DNA from: an uncultured Nitrospira sp.
Lineage (GTDB): Bacteria; Nitrospirota; Nitrospiria; Nitrospirales; Nitrospiraceae
DNA: 64,000 bases
Direction of reading: 5' to 3'
NCBI GenBank assembly: GCA_902500825.1
Contig: CABVRX010000004.1
Coordinates: forward strand, 124,001-188,000
In this document: positions 8,208 through 18,186 of the stretch, piece after piece
Layout: every line of letters starts with the position of its first letter
Position numbering within the stretch: the first letter of the stretch is position 1
Translations under genes and position numbers: made by a program
Notes under the pieces: model-generated
The model's database searches: none
What the model was told of the DNA's origin: nothing
What the model saw: only the letters and a program-made list of their open reading frames with translations

Positions 8208-10833
8208 CCCGACCTTGAGCCCGCTCATGCGGCAGTATCGGGACATCAAACAGGGTTACCCTGAGGCCATCGTGTTTTTTCGGGTCGGGGATTTTTATGA
8301 GATGTTCTACGAGGACGCACAAGACGCTTCTCGCGTCTTATCGATCGCCCTCACGTCTCGTGACAAGAACAGCGCTCATCCTGTTCCACTGTGTGGCGTT
8401 CCCTATCACGCCGCAACAAACTATATCGCCAAGCTATTGAAGGCCGGCCGTCTTGTCGCGCTGTGTGAGCAAGTTGAGGATCCAAAGATTGCAAAAGGCT
8501 TGGTCCGTCGGGAAGTCGTCAGGCTGTATACTCCCGGCACACTCGTAGACACGGAATTCCTGGCCCCTTCCGAGCTCAACTATCTCGTCGCCCTCGCTGT
8601 TCAATCAGGCACTGATCATCGAATACCGATAGGCCTAGCGGTCCTGGAGGTTTCAACGGGCGAATTTTGGGGGATGGAGTTTCATGGTCCCCACGCGTTC
8701 ACTCAACTATTGAACGAAGTCGCTCGGCTGGATCCCCGGGAAGTTCTCTTCCCCGCAGAAAACCAATGTTCATCTTGGATCCGACAAATCACAGGAGCGC
8801 GCCTGTGCGAACGACCACCGGCATCATTCAGCCAACAAGCGACAACGCGCATCTTGACTGAACACTTCCGTGTGCAAACCTTGGAAGCCCTAGGCTGTGC
8901 CGATTTCCCAGCGGCCGGTGTCGCGGCTGGAGCTGTCTTGTCGTACTGCCGCGAGACCCAACCGACGGTTCCTCTTGATCACGTCCGCCGCTTTACTGTC
9001 CGGCATAATGGCGAATACATGCACCTGGATGGAGCAACCATCCGCAATCTGGAACTTCTCAAACCATTTGCGTCGAACGAGACTGCGTCGGGTTCGAAAC
9101 CTACCACGCTTCTGAGTGTGCTGGATCGGACCACCACGGCCATGGGAAGTCGTCTTCTTCGTCAGTGGTTGGTGAGGCCGTTACTTCGCCACGACGAGAT
9201 TCAGCTTCGGCTGGACGCGGTGGAAGAACTGAAGGACCACATGCAGGTGAGGACTGCCTTACGGACAGCCTTGCGGGAGATCCAGGATATCGCACGACTC
9301 GGCAGTCGCATCGTACTCGGCTTGGCCGCTCCACGAGAACTTCTCGCCCTCAAACAGTCTCTCTCGGTTTTACCTGAGATTGTTGTCCAGCTGACACCGA
9401 TCCAAAACCGGCTGCTCAGCGATGCACTGGCATCATGGGATAACGGCCAGGATCTGTACGGCCTGATCGAGCGGGCAATCCGACCTGATGCTCCGCTCTC
9501 CATTCGGGATGGGAATATCATCAACGAGGGCTATGACTCGGTAATTGACCAGCTGCGCAAAACCAGCAAGGAGGGAAAAAGTTGGATCGCCGCAATCGAG
9601 ACTCAGGAACGTGACAGAACGGGTATTGAATCATTGAAGGTCCGCTACAATCAGGTGTTCGGCTATTATATCGAGATCACCAAAGCCAATCTTGCTCGTG
9701 TCCCCGCCGACTACATTCGTAAGCAAACCCTGGTCAATGCCGAACGATTCATGACTGCGGAATTGAAGGAACTGGAAGAACGTGTCATCGGAGCCGATGC
9801 CAAGTTGCTTGCTCGTGAGCAGGAGATCTTTATTCAGCTTCGTTCACGGTTGGCTACCGAAGCTCATCGACTGGACGCCATGGCGACCGTCCTTTCTCTC
9901 ATTGATGTCGTGGCGGGATTGGCCGATGCCGCCGCCCTGCACCGATATACGAAACCAACGGTCACAGAAGGAGGCGCCATCACCATACTTGAGGGTCGTC
10001 ACCCGGTGGTTGAACGACTCTGTACTGAGTCAGTATTCGTGCCGAATGACACCGCGTTGGACCTAGACATGAGCCGACTGCTGATCATCACGGGGCCAAA
10101 CATGGCCGGGAAAAGCACCTATCTTCGGCAGGTCGCGCTGATTGTGTTGATGGCTCAAATCGGCAGTTTCGTGCCCGCTGCAGAAGCGCATATCGGATTG
10201 ACCGATCGCATTTTCACAAGAGTGGGGGCATCGGATAATCTAGCCGGAGGTCAGAGTACCTTCATGGTTGAAATGGTCGAGACGGCAAATATTCTCCAAA
10301 ACGCCACTCAACGCAGTCTGATTCTGTTGGATGAAATCGGTCGCGGCACGAGCACCTACGATGGCCTGAGCATCGCCTGGGCGATAGCAGAGCACATCCA
10401 TGACCGCGTACGATTGGGCGCACGCACGTTGTTCGCCACCCATTACCATGAGATGACACAGCTGGAGCAACAACGGACCGGAATCAAGAATTATCGTGTG
10501 ACCGTTCAGGAACGCGGCGGGGACGTCGTGTTTCTCAGAAAAATCGTCGCAGGCAAGGCCGACCGGAGTTATGGTATCCACGTCGCAAAGCTTGCGGGAC
10601 TCCCCGCCGACATCATTAGCCGGGCACAAGCCGTCTTATCCCAACTTGAACAACCAGAGTCGGTTCGTTCCGAGTTGATCCAGGAAGAACTCCTACTGAC
10701 AACTGAGCCCCTTCCTCAGCCTCATCCACTCATTGAGGAGGTCAAGCAGATCGACTTATTCTCAATGACTCCGCTTGATGCACTGAATCGCCTTGCCGAG
10801 TTGCAGCGTATGGTGAGATCGGATGGTGTATAA
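8200..10833 (+). CDS. mutS: DNA mismatch repair protein MutS
   Basis: Recognises mismatches and small loops and starts repair with MutL. The 877-aa protein shows the mismatch-wedge motif VGDFYEMFYEDA near residues 29-40 (the Phe inserts at the mismatch). It also has the connector and core domains, Walker A GPNMAGKS at 632-639, Walker B LILLDEIGRGTSTYDG and the FATHYHE segment. I took the ATG at 8200, where homology begins (MSDPTLSPLMRQY), although the frame is open further upstream. A strong hairpin terminator begins right after the stop. Confidence 0.97.
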   Translation: MSDPTLSPLMRQYRDIKQGYPEAIVFFRVGDFYEMFYEDAQDASRVLSIALTSRDKNSAHPVPLCGVPYHAATNYIAKLLKAGRLVALCEQVEDPKIAKGLVRREVVRLYTPGTLVDTEFLAPSELNYLVALAVQSGTDHRIPIGLAVLEVSTGEFWGMEFHGPHAFTQLLNEVARLDPREVLFPAENQCSSWIRQITGARLCERPPASFSQQATTRILTEHFRVQTLEALGCADFPAAGVAAGAVLSYCRETQPTVPLDHVRRFTVRHNGEYMHLDGATIRNLELLKPFASNETASGSKPTTLLSVLDRTTTAMGSRLLRQWLVRPLLRHDEIQLRLDAVEELKDHMQVRTALRTALREIQDIARLGSRIVLGLAAPRELLALKQSLSVLPEIVVQLTPIQNRLLSDALASWDNGQDLYGLIERAIRPDAPLSIRDGNIINEGYDSVIDQLRKTSKEGKSWIAAIETQERDRTGIESLKVRYNQVFGYYIEITKANLARVPADYIRKQTLVNAERFMTAELKELEERVIGADAKLLAREQEIFIQLRSRLATEAHRLDAMATVLSLIDVVAGLADAAALHRYTKPTVTEGGAITILEGRHPVVERLCTESVFVPNDTALDLDMSRLLIITGPNMAGKSTYLRQVALIVLMAQIGSFVPAAEAHIGLTDRIFTRVGASDNLAGGQSTFMVEMVETANILQNATQRSLILLDEIGRGTSTYDGLSIAWAIAEHIHDRVRLGARTLFATHYHEMTQLEQQRTGIKNYRVTVQERGGDVVFLRKIVAGKADRSYGIHVAKLAGLPADIISRAQAVLSQLEQPESVRSELIQEELLLTTEPLPQPHPLIEEVKQIDLFSMTPLDALNRLAELQRMVRSDGV

Positions 10834-10873
10834 TGAAACGGGCGGCGTCCCTTTCGGGAGGCCGCCCGTTTCA
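10834..10873. terminator. Bidirectional intrinsic terminator between mutS and the exported-protein gene
   Basis: A perfect 13-bp stem (tgaaacgggcggc at 10834-10846, its complement at 10861-10873) encloses a second small stem TCCC/GGGA. It separates two convergent genes, starting one base after the mutS stop and ending 12 bases before the stop of the facing gene. T-runs are short, so I call it from the stem strength and position. Confidence 0.7.
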
Positions 10874-10885
10874 TCTGAATAGCCT

Positions 10886-11548
10886 TCAGTGCGCTCGATT
10901 ATACTGTGCGGACCAGGGAATAAGACCACCGAGGGTTTTTCCACCAGGAAGCATGACATCGTATTGCATGCCCACATTGTGTCCGTCAGGAGTGACCGGC
11001 GAAGTGTTGAGATCTTGCTTGCCTGCTGCGCAGGCCTTGTCGATTTCACTTTTCCCGGCACAATCTTTGAGGCGAAGCGCGGACATGCTCAGAGGCTTCC
11101 CCATGGCACCGGCCACTTCAGGAATCTTCTTCACCGATGAAATGACCCGGTGGTTCTGCTCGGTTTCTGTAACGACGAATTCAATCAAGTCCGTCGTGCT
11201 GCCCGGAGGAACTTCTTTTGCCGCCGCCGGTCCGGCATGAGTCCGTCCCATCTTCTTCAGTTCTTGCCAGGCGGACTTATCGGCATAGAACTTCACATTT
11301 TTACCTGGATGAATTTTTTGCCAGTACAAGCCGCTTTCGGCATTACCGCCGAAGACGGCGATGTTAATCCACACCGCTTCATCGTAGGGGTCAAGGACGA
11401 TCACCCGACCCTGAAGGGTAGTCGGTTTGCTCATATCACCCCACTCGAATCGCTCTTGGAATGACTCAATGGCTGAGGCAGTCGAACCCATACCGACTAC
11501 CAGCGCAACGGCTGCTAGAACGGCTGCACCTCGCTTCTGCAACATCAT
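10886..11548 (-). CDS. Exported protein of unknown function (TLQGRV family, member 1)
   Basis: A 220-aa protein with a clear signal peptide (QKRG, then a hydrophobic stretch ending STASA), so it is secreted to the periplasm. I recognise no catalytic motif. The mature N-terminus holds PTTLQGRVIVLDPYDE, and the next gene upstream has the same TLQGRV at an equivalent place. The frame is open ten codons further up, but AAGGAGG placed eight bases before the ATG at 11548 supports this start. The gene follows its neighbour by about 40 bases, so the pair probably forms an operon. Confidence 0.75.
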   Translation of the reverse strand: MMLQKRGAAVLAAVALVVGMGSTASAIESFQERFEWGDMSKPTTLQGRVIVLDPYDEAVWINIAVFGGNAESGLYWQKIHPGKNVKFYADKSAWQELKKMGRTHAGPAAAKEVPPGSTTDLIEFVVTETEQNHRVISSVKKIPEVAGAMGKPLSMSALRLKDCAGKSEIDKACAAGKQDLNTSPVTPDGHNVGMQYDVMLPGGKTLGGLIPWSAQYNRAH

Positions 11549-11587
11549 AATCGCGTCCTCCTTCAACATCTTCGACATTGAGAGTGG

Positions 11588-12100
11588 CTAGTCCTTAATT
11601 ACCTTGAAGCCGGTGATGGTTCTGCCGTCCAGTGTGACCTCCATGGCGACCAATTCTTGAGAGGCCTTGATGATTTGATCCATCAGCGCTTTATCTTTGA
11701 CGGCCAGACGAACCGTTGTGGCGGCATGGTACCAGCCTGAATAGGTTGAATTTTTCTCACTGCCGCCGGTGAAGCCCCAAGCACAACAACTGAACAAGGG
11801 ATCAGGCGGCTTCACGTCAAACGTCGTAGAGGATCGACCACCTGGAGTACCGGATCCAGGCTCTCCCGAATTCCAGTATTGGATGCCGAACAAGAGTTCT
11901 CCATCCGGATTATCCGCCCACTGCGACCAAACACGGCCTTGCAACGTCTTGGCCGCGGCTTCGGATTTCAGTGGTTTTCCACCGACCACTGCATCGGCAA
12001 GACCCAACGCTTCGAGTCCGGCAGCTAATGTAAACTCGGCCGTTAGCAAGCCGAATCCAGAAAACACTGCCACGGCGGCTAGAACGACAGCCTTTTTCAT
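11588..12100 (-). CDS. Exported protein of unknown function (TLQGRV family, member 2)
   Basis: A 170-aa protein with an N-terminal signal peptide (KKAVVLAAVAVFSGFG) and probable cleavage after the LAA near residue 27. The mature part has AKTLQGRVWSQWADNPDGEL, a Gly/Pro-rich loop, a two-Cys segment LFSCCAWGF and a C-terminal segment VTLDGRTITGFKVI. No known domain is recognised. GAAGGAGGG lies too close to the first Met of the frame (12106), so the second ATG at 12100 is the better start. It is first in a two-gene unit with its diverged relative. Confidence 0.75.
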   Translation of the reverse strand: MKKAVVLAAVAVFSGFGLLTAEFTLAAGLEALGLADAVVGGKPLKSEAAAKTLQGRVWSQWADNPDGELLFGIQYWNSGEPGSGTPGGRSSTTFDVKPPDPLFSCCAWGFTGGSEKNSTYSGWYHAATTVRLAVKDKALMDQIIKASQELVAMEVTLDGRTITGFKVIKD

Positions 12101-12394
12101 ACGCATCCCTCCTTCGGCAAATTGAGCCCAACAGTCCTAATGAGACGTTATTCGTCGCCAATGCTGGGTATTGCTAAATAAAACCTGTGGAAAATTTTCG
12201 TTCTTCAATGGTCTATGCACAAAAAAGCACTGGGAAACTGTTCCGCCTGGTACCGGAACGGTACTGAAACTGCGATGTCCCGTCAAGAGCATGTGTGATG
12301 GATTCGACTCTAGAGAAATGTGTGCCCAAATGTCAATACATAACAGTCTGTTGTGAGATTTCAATAAGTGAGTTTTCATGTGCAGCAACAGCAG
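12101..12394. other. Intergenic region with an inverted repeat
   Basis: About 290 bases between the M16 peptidase stop and the exported-protein operon. No gene is seen. It must hold the promoter of the exported pair. The inverted repeat GTACCG-gaa-CGGTAC at 12250-12264 is the only symmetric element noticed and could be an operator. Confidence 0.4.
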
Positions 12395-13660
12395 TTAGGA
12401 AAATTTTGCGCTCAACCCCTCCACTTGACGTGAAGAAAGAGGACCCAAGCCGGTCAACGCGATTTTGTCGCCGATGAACAGATTTTGTGCGGTCTGAAAT
12501 ACTTGCTGCTCAGTGATGGCATCAATCTCCGTAATCAAATCCTCCAGGGTCGTATGGGTCCCAGCAATCAACTCGTCCTTGGCAAGCTTGTTCATCCGAC
12601 TATGGGAACTCTCCAAACTCAGCATGAGACTGCCCTTCATTTGATCTTTTGTGCGTTTCAGCTCGTGACCATCGATACCATGTCTGGCCAGTTTTCGAAT
12701 TTCGCGGTGGACCAAGTCTAGAACCCGCTCAACCTCTCGTGATCGAGTTCCGGCGTACACCGTAATCGTGCCACCATCGGAATAGCCGGATAAAAACGAG
12801 TAGACCGAATAGGATAAACCACGTTTTTCTCTGATTTCCTGGAACAGCCTCGAGCTGACACTGCCACCCAGCACCGCGTTCAGCGCATAGACCGCATAAC
12901 GGTCCTTATGCCCTGCTGCAACACCCTCAAACCCGACACAGAGGTGAACCTGTTCCAACGGTTTCTGTTTCACCATCAGGCCTCCCCGCAATTCAGGAGG
13001 CCATCGTTTGCGGGGACTGCCGTTCGAGGATTTGCGATACCGGCCGAAGATACGAGCCATTGTTCTTTCAAGTTGACGATGATCGAAATTCCCTGCCACC
13101 GCCACGACGATCTCTTCCGGGCGGTAATGAACGTCGATATACTCAAGGAGATTCTGCCGGTTGAGCCGAACGATGGTTGATTCTCGCCCCAAGATGGGCC
13201 GACTTAGAGGATGGCGCCCCATGACCACCTTTGTATGAAGTTCCTGGACCAGATCTTCGGGATCATCTTGAACCATACGAATTTCTTCCAGCACCACCTG
13301 TTTCTCTTTCTCGATTTCTTTCCGGCCCAGACGAGATCGAAGAAACAGATCTGAAAGCAGGTCCAACGCCTTGGGCAAGTGCTGATCCAAGACCTTGACA
13401 TAGAACGTCGTCGTTTCTCGTGTCGTAAAGGCGTTCATCTCGCCTCCCAACACATCAATTTCACGGGAAATATCCGTCGCCGAACGGGTACCCGTCCCCT
13501 TGAAGAACATATGTTCAATGAAGTGTGAATACCCGGCCTGTGCGGGGCTCTCATCACGAGAGCCCGCATTGACCCAGATACCGACCGTGACAGATTTAAG
13601 GGTCGGAATCCGCTCGGAGACCAAGCGAATTCCGTTATCAAGAATGAGCTTACGGTACAA
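12395..13660 (-). CDS. M16 family zinc metallopeptidase
   Basis: A 421-aa pitrilysin-type peptidase of the processing-peptidase-like branch. The inverted zinc motif HFIEH is at residues 46-50 (H46, E49, H50), with the downstream glutamate in the VVLEEIRM segment. The second, non-catalytic M16 domain begins near residue 190 and includes the HLCVGFEG and RGLSYSVYSF segments. It begins three bases after pnp, an arrangement also found in Bacillus (pnp then mlpA). There is no signal peptide, so it is probably cytoplasmic. Confidence 0.9.
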   Translation of the reverse strand: MYRKLILDNGIRLVSERIPTLKSVTVGIWVNAGSRDESPAQAGYSHFIEHMFFKGTGTRSATDISREIDVLGGEMNAFTTRETTTFYVKVLDQHLPKALDLLSDLFLRSRLGRKEIEKEKQVVLEEIRMVQDDPEDLVQELHTKVVMGRHPLSRPILGRESTIVRLNRQNLLEYIDVHYRPEEIVVAVAGNFDHRQLERTMARIFGRYRKSSNGSPRKRWPPELRGGLMVKQKPLEQVHLCVGFEGVAAGHKDRYAVYALNAVLGGSVSSRLFQEIREKRGLSYSVYSFLSGYSDGGTITVYAGTRSREVERVLDLVHREIRKLARHGIDGHELKRTKDQMKGSLMLSLESSHSRMNKLAKDELIAGTHTTLEDLITEIDAITEQQVFQTAQNLFIGDKIALTGLGPLSSRQVEGLSAKFS

Positions 13661-13662
13661 GC

Positions 13663-15780
13663 TTAGCTGCTCGCTGAATCTTTTGCGCCGTTTCCTGCCG
13701 GCGCGGGGATCGTTTCTTTCCGGCTGAGCCGGATCTTACCTTGCTTATCGATCTCCAGAACTTTCACGAGAATCTGGTCGCCTTCGGCGACTTCGTCGGA
13801 CACGGCTTTCACACGGTGATGGGCAAGTTGTGAGATGTGGACCAACCCATCCGTGCCCGGCAATACCTCTACGAACGCGCCAAAGTCCATGATCTTTCTC
13901 ACCGTACCCATGTAGACCTTCCCGACTTCGACTTCCTCAGTCAAGCGATTGATGATCTCCTTGGCTTTTTGTAACGACGCGCCGTCCGCAGAAGCGATGG
14001 TCACAATACCGGTATCTTCAACACTGATTTTGACTCCACAGTCGGATTGAATCCCGCGGATAGTCTTGCCTCCCTGACCAATAATATCTCGAATCTTATC
14101 TTGTTTGACTTTCATCGTGTGGATGCGAGGTGCAAAGGGCGACAAGTCGGTACGGGGGGCGGCAAGCCCCTTGGACATGCGGTCGAGAATATGAAGGCGT
14201 CCCAACCGAGCTTGCTCCAAAGCTTGCTGCATCAGTGCCGTGGTAATGCCGCCGATCTTGATGTCCATTTGAAGCGCCGTAATGCCGTTCTTGGTGCCGC
14301 AGACCTTGAAGTCCATATCGCCCAGATGATCTTCAAGGCCGAGGATGTCCGACAGGATAATGACGCCGTCCCCTTCTTTGATCAATCCCATTGCGATGCC
14401 GGCGACCGGCTCCTTGATTGGGACGCCGGCATCCATCATGGCCAGCGTTCCACCACACACGGTTGCCATTGAGGAAGATCCGTTTGATTCCAGAATTTCA
14501 GACACAATCCGCAATGTGTATGGGAAGACATCCTTGTTCGGGATCACGGGCTTCAACGCCCGTTCAGCCAGGGCTCCGTGCCCAACCTCGCGCCGTCCAG
14601 GCGAGCGGAGCGGCCGCGCCTCACCGACGCTGAAGGGCGGGAAGTTATAATGCAACATAAACGTCCGGGTGTACTCGCCTTCCAAAGCGTCAATGCGCTG
14701 CTCATCGTCGGTCGTCCCTAGCGTCACCACCGCCAAGCTCTGTGTTTCGCCTCGGGTAAAGATCGCCGAGCCATGTGCGCGAGGCAAGGCACCGACCTCG
14801 CAGGTGATCGGCCGAATATCAGCCGGACCGCGGCCGTCGGCACGCGACCTGTTCTCTAAAATCATCTTCCGCACTTCCGTGTATTCCAATTGATGGAACA
14901 CGATCTTGATATGCCGTTCGCTTGATGGATTATCAGGTTTTTTCAGCTTTTCAATCGCGTCGGTCAGAACTTGGTCCAACCGTTCCTGTCGGGCGGTCTT
15001 GTTGGCGATCATGATGGCGTCACGAATCGGTTGCGCAACCAGCGTCTTGATCTCGGCTTGCAATGCGGAGTCGATCGACTCGGCAATAACCGTCCGCTTC
15101 ACTCGACCGACCTTCTTGGCTAATTCGTCGATCTTCTGAACGATTTTCTTGATCTCCGCGTGCGCCAATTCCAACGCCTCGAGCATCGTCTGCTCCGATA
15201 ATTCACCGGCGCCTGCTTCTACCATCATCACTGCGTCCGCCGTGCCTGCGACGACCAGATGCAGCTCACTCTGTTCCATCGTTTCGAGGTCAGGATTGAC
15301 AACGAGCCGGCCGTTAACCCGTCCGATCTTCACTCCGGCAACCGGACCGTTGAAAGGGATGTTCGACACGGCGAGAGCGGCTGATGCCGCCGTGATTCCG
15401 ATGACGTCGGAAGAGCCGGTCTTATCTGCCGACAGGACCGAAGCAATGACCTGCGTTTCGTAATAGTAGCCTTCGGGAAACAACGGGCGGATCGGACGGT
15501 CGATCAAGCGGCTTGTCAGGACTTCCTTTTCAGCCGGTCGCCCCTCCCGCTTGAAGTACCCTCCTGGTATTTTTCCGGCCGCGTAGGCCTTTTCCTGGTA
15601 GTCGACGGTCAACGGAAGAAAATCGATACCCGGCTTGGCCGTTTGCGCGGCCACGGCCGTCGCAAGGACAACTGTGTCGCCGTACGAGGCCCAAATCGAT
15701 CCATCAGCTTGCTTTGCGACCCGGCCGGTTTCGAGGCGGAGGGTTCGACCTGCAATATCGACTTCGACTACGTGTACCAT
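13663..15780 (-). CDS. pnp: Polyribonucleotide nucleotidyltransferase (PNPase)
   Basis: Phosphorolytic 3'-5' exoribonuclease of RNA turnover. The 705-aa protein contains two RNase PH domains (the first with [11 protein letters not shown] and GGYFKREGR, the second with [26 protein letters not shown] and [15 protein letters not shown]). A KH domain ([13 protein letters not shown]) and an S1 domain ([20 protein letters not shown]) follow at the C-terminus. It follows rpsO as in many bacteria, with about 200 bases between them that could host a promoter or RNA-processing site. Confidence 0.97.
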   Translation of the reverse strand: MVHVVEVDIAGRTLRLETGRVAKQADGSIWASYGDTVVLATAVAAQTAKPGIDFLPLTVDYQEKAYAAGKIPGGYFKREGRPAEKEVLTSRLIDRPIRPLFPEGYYYETQVIASVLSADKTGSSDVIGITAASAALAVSNIPFNGPVAGVKIGRVNGRLVVNPDLETMEQSELHLVVAGTADAVMMVEAGAGELSEQTMLEALELAHAEIKKIVQKIDELAKKVGRVKRTVIAESIDSALQAEIKTLVAQPIRDAIMIANKTARQERLDQVLTDAIEKLKKPDNPSSERHIKIVFHQLEYTEVRKMILENRSRADGRGPADIRPITCEVGALPRAHGSAIFTRGETQSLAVVTLGTTDDEQRIDALEGEYTRTFMLHYNFPPFSVGEARPLRSPGRREVGHGALAERALKPVIPNKDVFPYTLRIVSEILESNGSSSMATVCGGTLAMMDAGVPIKEPVAGIAMGLIKEGDGVIILSDILGLEDHLGDMDFKVCGTKNGITALQMDIKIGGITTALMQQALEQARLGRLHILDRMSKGLAAPRTDLSPFAPRIHTMKVKQDKIRDIIGQGGKTIRGIQSDCGVKISVEDTGIVTIASADGASLQKAKEIINRLTEEVEVGKVYMGTVRKIMDFGAFVEVLPGTDGLVHISQLAHHRVKAVSDEVAEGDQILVKVLEIDKQGKIRLSRKETIPAPAGNGAKDSASS

Positions 15781-15978
15781 CTATGGTCTCCTCTGGTTAG
15801 ATCCACAGATGCCCACTGAGATACGCTCAAGGACAAGTGTTAAAGTTGAACGTCCGAGACTTCTCAGCAATTGATCACTTTCCCGCTATGCACATCCTGG
15901 AAGCGCATGTCGGTGTTCATCTGTGGGACATTCGAACAATGCTATGGCGTCGGTAAACGCCGCTATCAGTAGACCCGG

Positions 15979-16248
15979 TTACTTGCGAATGCCGAGTCGA
16001 TCGATCACGGCTCGGTAACGCGCGTCATCCACACCACGGAGATAGTCCAGCAAACGCCGCCTGCGGCCGACCAGCTGCAACAATCCACGCCGCGAGTGGT
16101 GATCCTTTTTATGGCTCTTGAAATGTTCAGTAAGATACGTAATCCGGGTAGTCAACACCGCAATCTGAACTTCCGGCGATCCGGAGTCCTTGTCGTGCTG
16201 CTGATATTGCTTGATGAGTTCGCCCTTCGCTTCTTTCAATAACGCCAT
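15979..16248 (-). CDS. rpsO: Ribosomal protein uS15
   Basis: An 89-aa S15, the standard length. It has the family segments [46 protein letters not shown] and [12 protein letters not shown]. It binds 16S rRNA early in assembly of the 30S platform. AAGGAGTAGGT lies before the ATG. It sits between truB and pnp, the common bacterial order. Confidence 0.98.
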   Translation of the reverse strand: MALLKEAKGELIKQYQQHDKDSGSPEVQIAVLTTRITYLTEHFKSHKKDHHSRRGLLQLVGRRRRLLDYLRGVDDARYRAVIDRLGIRK

Positions 16249-16266
16249 ACCTACTCCTTCCAGATT

Positions 16267-17208
16267 TTAATGACTCAAGAGACTCAACACCTTACGAACT
16301 CGTATCGAGCCGGCGCGGCCGGTTTCGTGAGTGCCAATGGCCAACAACTGACCTGCTTCATTCTTCAGGCGTACAGTGGAAGTGGAGAATAGTTGCTCTA
16401 CGCCCACCGAAAAAATGGGTGCGCCATGCAAGACACGTTGCGCCTGCTCATCGTTCACGACCACCGCCGGGAGTTGGAAGAGGAGTTGGTCCAACGAAAT
16501 GAATTGTCCAGGGAGCGTTCCCATCGTGAGATGGCCGGCAACTTGATCAATCGTGACTGCCTGTTCGATCGATAGTGGACCGACACGGCGACGTTCGAGG
16601 GTATGGAGATGTCCGCCCACGCCTAACGCCTGACCGATGTCTGCGCACAGCGTGCGTATATACGTACCTTTTGAGCACACAATGCGCAGGGCCACGTCAC
16701 GACCGTCAAAAGCCCCGATCTCCAACTGATGAATCGCGATCGACCGCTCTTCCCGCTCGACCGTTCTGCCTGCTCTGGCTGCTTTGTACAGCGGCTGCCC
16801 ACCCACTTTCACGGCAGAATACATCGGCGGCAGTTGCTGTTGGACTCCTCGGAATCGAGCGATCACCGCCTGAAGCGCATCCTCCGTCACCTCACCTGGA
16901 TCGACCCTGGTCAAAACCTGCCCGGTTGCATCCTGAGTATCGGTCGTTTCCCCCAGGCGTAAGACGGCATGGTATTCTTTATCCCAATTAATCAGATATT
17001 CCGCGATTTTCGTGGCCCGCCCGACAAGGATGGGTAAGACCCCCGTGGCACTCGGATCCAACGTGCCGGCATGACCGACTTTGCTGCCGCGCAATAAGCT
17101 CCGAACCTTGGCCACAACATCGTGTGAAGTCCAACCGGCTTCCTTGCGGAGGATGAGGACTCCTTCCAGAACGCCCCCCGGGTCGGTTGTGATACTTGTC
17201 CGATTCAT
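16267..17208 (-). CDS. truB: tRNA pseudouridine(55) synthase
   Basis: Makes pseudouridine 55 in the T-loop of tRNAs. In the 313-aa protein from the chosen start, the catalytic aspartate is D51 in GHAGTLDPSATGVLPI. YHAVLRLGETTDTQDATG, PPMYSAVKVGG and CSKGTYIRTLCADIG follow, and a C-terminal PUA-like part ends the protein. The frame is open 40 codons further up, overlapping rbfA. The ATG at 17208, five bases after the rbfA stop, is where homology starts. Confidence 0.96.
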   Translation of the reverse strand: MNRTSITTDPGGVLEGVLILRKEAGWTSHDVVAKVRSLLRGSKVGHAGTLDPSATGVLPILVGRATKIAEYLINWDKEYHAVLRLGETTDTQDATGQVLTRVDPGEVTEDALQAVIARFRGVQQQLPPMYSAVKVGGQPLYKAARAGRTVEREERSIAIHQLEIGAFDGRDVALRIVCSKGTYIRTLCADIGQALGVGGHLHTLERRRVGPLSIEQAVTIDQVAGHLTMGTLPGQFISLDQLLFQLPAVVVNDEQAQRVLHGAPIFSVGVEQLFSTSTVRLKNEAGQLLAIGTHETGRAGSIRVRKVLSLLSH

Positions 17209-17212
17209 ACGC

Positions 17213-17620
17213 CTAGGAATCAGTGCTCCTCTGCTCACTATCTGGAGAGTTCTGGGTCTGTTGTTCCGACTCCCCGTGCAATTCTTCCAAGAGCCGCATA
17301 ATACGGTCACCGCGAACCCCACTGACATCCTTCTTGAAGATCACATCCGGAAGGTAGCGAAGCGAGAGCCGCCGTCCCAATTCCGACCGCACAAACCCAC
17401 TGGCTTTTGAGAGACCCGTGAAGATGTCCCGTTCAGCATCGCCCGCTTCCATGGTCGTGACAAAAACATGAGCGATGCGCAAATCCCCTGTCAGTTCGAC
17501 ATCGGTGACCGTGACGTCACGAACTCGGGGATCCTTGATTTTTCGCATGAGGATATCCGCCACTTCCATCCGGATCTGATCGGCCACTCGATCCGCTCTT
17601 TTATAGGTCGCCTTCGACAT
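17213..17620 (-). CDS. rbfA: 30S ribosome-binding factor A
   Basis: A 135-aa KH-type assembly factor for the 30S subunit needed for 16S 5'-end maturation and cold growth. Family features are KRADRVADQIRMEVADIL, KDPRVRDVTVTDVELTGDLRIAHVFVT and LRYLPDVIFKKD. The C-terminal ~25 residues are Gln/Ser/Asp rich and probably disordered. It lies between truB and DUF503, but a 119-bp repeat separates it from DUF503. Confidence 0.95.
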   Translation of the reverse strand: MSKATYKRADRVADQIRMEVADILMRKIKDPRVRDVTVTDVELTGDLRIAHVFVTTMEAGDAERDIFTGLSKASGFVRSELGRRLSLRYLPDVIFKKDVSGVRGDRIMRLLEELHGESEQQTQNSPDSEQRSTDS

Positions 17621-17680
17621 CTTGCTATCCTGACCTTGGCAATCACAACTATTGTGTGCCCCTTAGAGTAAGACCGTAGA

Positions 17681-17799
17681 GGATGCTGAAAAAGCACTTC
17701 CAGCAGGGCCGCAGCGAGCGAACGGTCGAGGCGTACGCAGTTGGTACGTTGAGACCTTGAGCGATGCGAGAACGACGCTGGATGGCTTTTGCAACATCC
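17681..17799. repeat. REP-like palindromic repeat element
   Basis: The ends form an imperfect inverted repeat: ggatgctgaaaaagcacttcc at the left and, on the other strand, ggatgttgcaaaagccatcc at the right. Inside are gcgagcgaacggtcgaggcgtac and gtacgttgagacc, which can pair as a second arm. It ends exactly at the DUF503 stop codon. No second copy is in this window. From its form it resembles the dispersed intergenic palindromes of Nitrospira-type genomes. Confidence 0.6.
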
Positions 17800-18081
17800 T
17801 TAGAGCAATTCCAATCTGGTTCGGACAACTTCGACTGCCGGCATGCTCTTAATTACGTTCAACGCTTGTTCAAGCACCTGGTTCACGTGGCTGCTCTCAT
17901 TCGAAACACAAGCCATTCCAAGAATGGCTTTCTGCCAGAGGTCCTGCCCGTCCACTTCGGCAACCGAGAGATTAAACTTGCCCCGAAGCCTGTCCTTGAG
18001 CCCGTGAATGACCTGTCGCTTATCTTTAAGCGATTGGCTCCCTGGGATGAATAATTCTACCGTGCATAGCCCCACAACCAT
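17800..18081 (-). CDS. DUF503 family protein
   Basis: A 93-aa protein with the family opening (VVGLCTVELFIPGSQSLKDKRQV) and a ferredoxin-like fold pattern, including SVAEVDGQDLWQKA and a C-terminal VVRTRLELL. DUF503 proteins are conserved beside infB and rbfA, here as infB-DUF503-rbfA-truB. A ribosome-linked role is likely but unproven. Its stop codon is the first triplet after the 119-bp repeat. Confidence 0.9.
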   Translation of the reverse strand: MVVGLCTVELFIPGSQSLKDKRQVIHGLKDRLRGKFNLSVAEVDGQDLWQKAILGMACVSNESSHVNQVLEQALNVIKSMPAVEVVRTRLELL

Positions 18082-18186
18082 GGACAGGGTTCAGCTAAAC
18101 TTGGTGCTCGGGGAGACTCTACAATTTCGTTTAATAAACATGTCGAGACTTTGGACAGGGGCTCCCCAAAACTTTTGCGGGCTCGA

